Of a stretch of DNA of 23,304 bases, positions 19,450 to 23,304 are shown piece after piece. This DNA is from a virus, in IMG/VR virus record IMGVR_UViG_3300048032_000078, positions 1-23,304 of that record. One strand, 5' to 3'. Below the pieces are notes generated by a model that was not told the DNA's origin, did not search any database, and was given only the letters and a program-made list of their open reading frames with translations. The position numbers were made by a program, and so were the translations under genes. Numbering within the stretch: position 1 is the stretch's first letter; every line of letters begins with the position of its first letter.

Positions 19450-20469
19450 ATGGCAAATACAAGCCCGTCCCGTTTGGGACAAGTAAACGGTTCTGGAGAC
19501 GTCGATAGTCTCTTTCTCAAAGTTTTCAGTGGGGAGATTCTCACTACCTTTGAAGAACAAAATATAATGAAGGATCTCCACATGGTCCGCACCATCTCGT
19601 CTGGTAAAACAGCTCAGTTCCCTGTTACAGGTGTCGCTGACGCTAAGTACCACACTGTTGGTGAAGACATCGTGGACAGCTCTAACAGCTACTTATCAAC
19701 CATCAAGCACGCTGAGCGTACCATCAACATCGATGACGTTCTGATTGCTTCGACGTTCATCGCCAATATCGATGAGCTTAAGAACCACTACGACGTCCGT
19801 AGCATCTACGCTAAGGAACTCGGTAAGGCTCTTGCTAAGCGCTTCGACATCGCAACAATGAAGACTCTCTTCGCTGCTGCTGGTGGTACATCGCCTATCG
19901 GTGGTAACGGTGGTACAAGCATCTCTGGTGCTACTACTGACACTGCTGCTGGTCTTGTTGACTCGCTCTATGCTGTTGCTCGCTCGCTTGACGAGAAAGA
20001 CGCTCCAGACGAAGGTCGTTTCGCAGTCCTGACTCCTTCTCAGTACTACACTCTCCTCACTTCTGACAACGTTGCGATCAATCGTGACACAGGTGGTGTA
20101 GGTAATGTTGCAACTGGTAAGATCGCTCAGGTCGCTGGTATCAACCTCTTCAAGAGCAACCACCTTGATAGCGTTATCTCTCTTGGTGACGCATCTGCTG
20201 TTGCTACTGATGACGGTGCTGCAAACAATGACGTGTTCGGTGCTGGCGGTGCTGGCTACAATGGTGACTTCTCTGGTCTTAGCGGCACAGCATCTGCTAA
20301 GGGATTCCTTGCAGGTACTAAGGAAGCTATCGGTACTGTTAAGTTGCTCGACTTGGCTACTGAAAGTGAGTACCAGATCCAACGCCAAGGTACATTGTTC
20401 GTTGCTAAATACGCAATGGGACACGCGCCACTTCGTCCAGAGTGTGCCGTTAAGGTTCTCCCTGCGTAA
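19450..20469 (+). CDS. Major capsid protein, gp10A-like
   Basis: 339 residues (T7 gp10A has 345). The T7 signatures are clear: SLFLKVFSGEILTTF, then HMVRTISSGKTAQFPVTG, the E-loop-like VGEDI region, INIDDVLIASTFI, NHYDVRSIYAKELGKALAK and the closing FVAKYAMGHAPLRPECAV. It has the HK97 fold and forms the icosahedral shell. No frameshift extension like T7 gp10B is evident, since the stop is followed at once by spacer and terminator. Codon use is more uniform and C/T-ending than in neighbours, as expected for the most highly expressed gene. Non-SD leader. Confidence 0.97.
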   Translation: MANTSPSRLGQVNGSGDVDSLFLKVFSGEILTTFEEQNIMKDLHMVRTISSGKTAQFPVTGVADAKYHTVGEDIVDSSNSYLSTIKHAERTINIDDVLIASTFIANIDELKNHYDVRSIYAKELGKALAKRFDIATMKTLFAAAGGTSPIGGNGGTSISGATTDTAAGLVDSLYAVARSLDEKDAPDEGRFAVLTPSQYYTLLTSDNVAINRDTGGVGNVATGKIAQVAGINLFKSNHLDSVISLGDASAVATDDGAANNDVFGAGGAGYNGDFSGLSGTASAKGFLAGTKEAIGTVKLLDLATESEYQIQRQGTLFVAKYAMGHAPLRPECAVKVLPA

Positions 20470-20486
20470 GTAATACCAATTAAGCT

Positions 20487-20521
20487 GAGCCCCTTGGGAC
20501 TTTCCCCTTGGGGCTCTTTTT
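20487..20521 (+). terminator. Strong intrinsic terminator after the capsid gene (T-phi analogue)
   Basis: Stem GAGCCCC (20487-20493) / GGGGCTC (20510-20516) with an inner GGG/CCC pairing, followed by TTTTT. In T7 the main phage-polymerase terminator lies at this same point, after gene 10 and before gene 11. Confidence 0.93.
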
Positions 20522-20544
20522 AAAACACGCAACCCACTATATAT

Positions 20545-20922
20545 TTGAAAGAAACTAAACAGTGCATTAAGTGTAATGAGGACTTATCCCTCAATATGTT
20601 CCACCTTCATTCCTCAAAGACGGGCAAACTCAGAAATACCTGTAAGAACTGTCGTAGAGATCAACAACTAGTGCGTATTTATGGGATTACTGCAGATGAA
20701 TATAATGCCCGTCTAGAATCTCAAAAAGGTGTTTGCGCTATATGTGGCACTGACACGCCTACCACCACTCAAGAAGACACTCACAAGCACTTATTCGTAG
20801 ACCATTGTCACACCTCAGGAGCCGTTAGAGGTCTCCTCTGTAGTTCCTGCAATACTGGTCTCGGACTTTTCAAAGACAACCCTGAGCGCCTAAAAGCCGC
20901 CATTCAATATTTAACAAAGTAA
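20545..20922 (+). CDS. HNH / endonuclease VII-type homing endonuclease
   Basis: 125 residues from a TTG start (the resulting MKETK matches the start of the exonuclease at 12600; the first internal ATG would delete the zinc knuckle). Zinc knuckle Cys7-x2-Cys10 with Cys33-x2-Cys36, then the HNH core Cys64-x2-Cys67, VDHCHTSGAVRGLLC (Asp86, His87, His89), Cys99-x2-Cys102 and Asn103. It is a diverged relative of the gene at 12155. It sits between the capsid terminator and gp11-like gene, another conserved junction, as expected of an intergenic homing endonuclease. Confidence 0.88.
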   Translation: MKETKQCIKCNEDLSLNMFHLHSSKTGKLRNTCKNCRRDQQLVRIYGITADEYNARLESQKGVCAICGTDTPTTTQEDTHKHLFVDHCHTSGAVRGLLCSSCNTGLGLFKDNPERLKAAIQYLTK

Positions 20923-20927
20923 ATAAT

Positions 20928-21521
20928 ATGCCTACTCTGACATCTAAACTAGAAGCAGTAAATTCGATGCTAGGACACATTGGTGAAACACCAATCAATA
21001 GTATCAGTAACACCAACGCACTCCCTGTTTCCGCTGCTACAGCTATCTCTGCTCTTGATGAGATTAGCCGTGCTGTTCAGTCAGAGGGTTGGCAATTCAA
21101 CACAGAAGTAAACGTATCCCTGAGCCCTGCTGGGGATGGCACTATAACTCTCTCAGAGGACATCCTTGAGCTAGACCCTATCGACACTTCAATAGATGTC
21201 GTACAGCGTGGTTTAAGTCTCTTTGATCGTTCTAATAACACCACAGTGTTCACCAAGGATCTCAAAGTGAACCAAACACGTCTCCTAGATTGGGACTCTC
21301 TACCAGAACCAGCTCGTCGCTATATTGTACTGCGTGCCTCTCGTGTGTTCCAAGGTCGCATCATTGGTTCTCGTGAGCTAGAAGCACTTATCGCTCGTGA
21401 TGAATACAAGGCTTATGCGGCTCTTATGGACTTTGATAGCGGTAGCTCTGATCGGACTATATTTGACAGCTACGAGGTAGCAACCAGAATTGGTATTAAC
21501 CGTAACTACGACCTTACATAA
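20928..21521 (+). CDS. Tail tubular protein A (adaptor), gp11-like
   Basis: 197 residues, the same size as T7 gp11 (196). The sequence SKLEAVNSMLGHIGETPINS at the N-terminus and PEPARRYIVLRASRVFQGRI...SRELEALIARDEYKAYAALMD are diagnostic of the family. It forms the dodecameric adaptor ring below the portal and joins it to the gp12-like nozzle. ATG 20928 begins 5 bp after the homing endonuclease stop. The stop overlaps the next start (TAATG), so the two tail-tube proteins are coupled. Confidence 0.95.
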   Translation: MPTLTSKLEAVNSMLGHIGETPINSISNTNALPVSAATAISALDEISRAVQSEGWQFNTEVNVSLSPAGDGTITLSEDILELDPIDTSIDVVQRGLSLFDRSNNTTVFTKDLKVNQTRLLDWDSLPEPARRYIVLRASRVFQGRIIGSRELEALIARDEYKAYAALMDFDSGSSDRTIFDSYEVATRIGINRNYDLT

Positions 21522-23304
21522 TGGCTTTAATTAACACTAGTGTTCCTAACCTTATCCAAGGTGTCTCTCAGCAACCTGATGCCACTCGTTTTGATGGTCA
21601 ATGTGAGGAGCAGGAAAACGCTCTAAGCTCTGTTGCAGAGGGACTGAAGAAACGTCCTAACACTCGGCACGTTGCTAGGTTGTTGCAGACAGCTATTGAT
21701 GCTGATAGCTTTGTTCACTTTATCAATCGAGATGATAACGAGAAGTATGTAGTTATCCACACTGGTTCGGGGATGGAAGCTTGGAACATTGTGACTGGTG
21801 TTAAGTGCTCAATGAATGGAAGCACATCCGCTCTTACTCCTCCAACTTATCTTCAAACAAGCACACCCAGAGAGAGTCTAAAGGCCCTTACGGTGGCTGA
21901 TAATACATTCATAGTAAATAAAGAAGTCAGCGTCTCTCTATCACAAACTAAGACACCAGCACTCGAAAAGAAGGGCTTTGTTTATATTGCTCAAGGAGAC
22001 TATGAGAAGAAATACGAAGTTACTATTGGAGGCAACATAAGCGGAGCCGTTGCTTCTACCGTGGCTACATTCGATGTAACCGTATCAGATAAATACTATG
22101 GTAGTGGGTGGGAAATGTTCTACATTGACGCTATATCCATAACAAATGCTGGGGAAGGATACCCCGCTGGGACTCCCACCGAACTTACCGTAAACATTGA
22201 TTTCGGAGACCTTGGCAGCTACATTAACGGGCAATGGACTTACGCTAACACAGTGGTTCAACCTGTTGTTGAAATAACATTAGTGGATGATGGCACGGGA
22301 AACGGCACTAAGAAAGTTGGAAGCGTAAGCATTACCGAGCAAGGGACTTTTGGACAACACGACACGCAAGTATCTGGAGGTGATTTCGCATTCGACTACA
22401 ATGCAAGCGTGTCTTTAACAGTGCAAGGGGACATAGCGACAGGGGCTACCCATGTATTTTCAACAATCGGCACACGGAACTCTGTCTCAGCAGATGCCTC
22501 TACAGACAACATTGCCAAGTCGTTATTAAATGACAGCTATGAGGGTTACCATTTTCATACAGTAGCTTTTAATAGTGATACGATATTTGACCCCGCTGGT
22601 GCTAATCACTTAACAGCAACCAGAGAAGGATATACAATAATCATCGAGCATAATGAGGTTGAGGGTGATTTTTCCTTAACTACCGATGATGGGTTAGGCG
22701 GAAGCGGTATCAAAGGTATTTACAAACGCACCGACTCACTAGCGGATTTACCTACAAAAGCTCCTAATAACTTTGTAGTAGAAGTCGTAGGAGATGCGGA
22801 CCTAGACCAAGATAATTATTGGGTGAAGTTTACCACACACAGTGGGCTAGACTACGGGGACGGAGCTTGGGAAGAAACCGTAGCTCCTAATATATCCGAA
22901 GGCTTTGACGTAAACTCTATGCCGATGACTATCCGAAGCACTAACCTTAATACACTTGAGGTTGTTGCATTAGATTACGCCAAGCGAGCAGCAGGGGACG
23001 AGGAGACAAATCCAAATCCATCATTTGTTGGTAAATCTATCAATGACATTGTATTCTTTAAAAATCGCTTAGGATTTATTACCGATGACAGTGTGGTGTT
23101 CTCCGAAGCTGGGGAGTTCTTTAACTTCTACAGGACGACAGTATCCTCACTGCTCGACTCAGGGCCTATCGACGTCACCGTAAGTAGCACCAAGGTCACT
23201 AACCTTAAATCTGCCACTATCTTCCAAGAGAACTTGATGTTGTTTGCGGACAACGTTCAGTTCGTGATGAAAGGTGGTGACTTATTCACACCTAAGACTG
23301 TCTC
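21521..23304 (+). CDS. Tail tubular protein B (nozzle), gp12-like, partial at window end
   Basis: The frame is open for 594 codons and runs off the window, so the C-terminus is missing (T7 gp12 has 794 residues). The N-terminus MALINTSVPNLIQGVSQQPD then CEEQENALSSVAEGLKKRPN is the classic gp12 signature. Near the end, FFKNRLGFITDDSVVFSEAG, then FFNFYRTT and LLDSGPIDVTVSS followed by FADNVQFVM again match the family. The middle (about 150-400) is an Ig-like and beta-rich insertion region. Six copies make the tail nozzle. The start overlaps the gp11-like stop by 1 bp. Confidence 0.95.
   Translation, partial: MALINTSVPNLIQGVSQQPDATRFDGQCEEQENALSSVAEGLKKRPNTRHVARLLQTAIDADSFVHFINRDDNEKYVVIHTGSGMEAWNIVTGVKCSMNGSTSALTPPTYLQTSTPRESLKALTVADNTFIVNKEVSVSLSQTKTPALEKKGFVYIAQGDYEKKYEVTIGGNISGAVASTVATFDVTVSDKYYGSGWEMFYIDAISITNAGEGYPAGTPTELTVNIDFGDLGSYINGQWTYANTVVQPVVEITLVDDGTGNGTKKVGSVSITEQGTFGQHDTQVSGGDFAFDYNASVSLTVQGDIATGATHVFSTIGTRNSVSADASTDNIAKSLLNDSYEGYHFHTVAFNSDTIFDPAGANHLTATREGYTIIIEHNEVEGDFSLTTDDGLGGSGIKGIYKRTDSLADLPTKAPNNFVVEVVGDADLDQDNYWVKFTTHSGLDYGDGAWEETVAPNISEGFDVNSMPMTIRSTNLNTLEVVALDYAKRAAGDEETNPNPSFVGKSINDIVFFKNRLGFITDDSVVFSEAGEFFNFYRTTVSSLLDSGPIDVTVSSTKVTNLKSATIFQENLMLFADNVQFVMKGGDLFTPKTV

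Noticed and set aside
19696-20532. Minus-strand open frame of 278 aa opposite the capsid gene
   Set aside because: It is a shadow of the capsid gene's uniform codon use; the Ser/Thr/Val-rich product has no domain and crosses the terminator.

Overview
This window looks like the left three-fifths or so of a T7-like podovirus genome (Autographiviridae-type) that also carries a tyrosine integrase. All convincing genes are on the + strand, tightly packed and in T7 order: single-subunit RNA polymerase, gp2.5-like SSB, gp3-like endonuclease I, gp4-like primase-helicase, gp5-like DNA polymerase, gp6-like exonuclease, gp6.7/7.3-like virion protein, gp8-like portal, gp9-like scaffold, gp10-like capsid, a T-phi-like terminator, gp11 and gp12 (cut by the window end). 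Terminase, internal virion proteins and the main tail fibre would lie beyond the right edge. An integrase upstream of the RNA polymerase is the layout known from temperate-capable T7-like phages of marine bacteria.

Almost no gene has a Shine-Dalgarno sequence. Starts are instead preceded by A/C-rich, G-poor leaders (for example ACACACATG or ACACATCATG); the one clear exception is the nuclease-like gene at 9828. This points to a host that initiates without SD (Bacteroidota and some other lineages do so), but the host cannot be named from this sequence.

Layout: (1) 1-434 has no gene, but holds a 10-bp tandem repeat array, a TC tract and hairpins. (2) 435-2214 carries seven tiny early-type genes of unknown function, one with a helix-turn-helix look. 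(3) 1500-3240, running into the integrase, holds 12 same-strand copies of the octamer AAACCGCC. (4) The integrase (2401-3423) has perfect inverted repeats on both sides. (5) 3582-4504 holds two paralogous genes with 21-residue YD-like repeats, separated by an unrelated small gene. (6) 4501-4770 is a repeat-rich control region before the RNA polymerase. (7) 4771-13767 is transcription, replication and nucleotide metabolism, with an HNH endonuclease inserted after the polymerase. (8) 13808-23304 is morphogenesis. Within it, a lectin-like adhesin sits just before the portal, and a complete lysis cassette (holin, two overlapping spanin-like genes, signal-bearing muramidase-like endolysin) sits between scaffold and capsid. 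A second HNH endonuclease follows the capsid terminator.

How it works together (inference from T7): host polymerase reads the left-end genes and the integrase, and the phage RNA polymerase then transcribes the replication and structural genes. No gp3.5-type amidase, which in T7 both lyses the cell and restrains the polymerase, is seen between the gp3 and gp4 homologues. The relocated lysis cassette probably supplies the lytic function.
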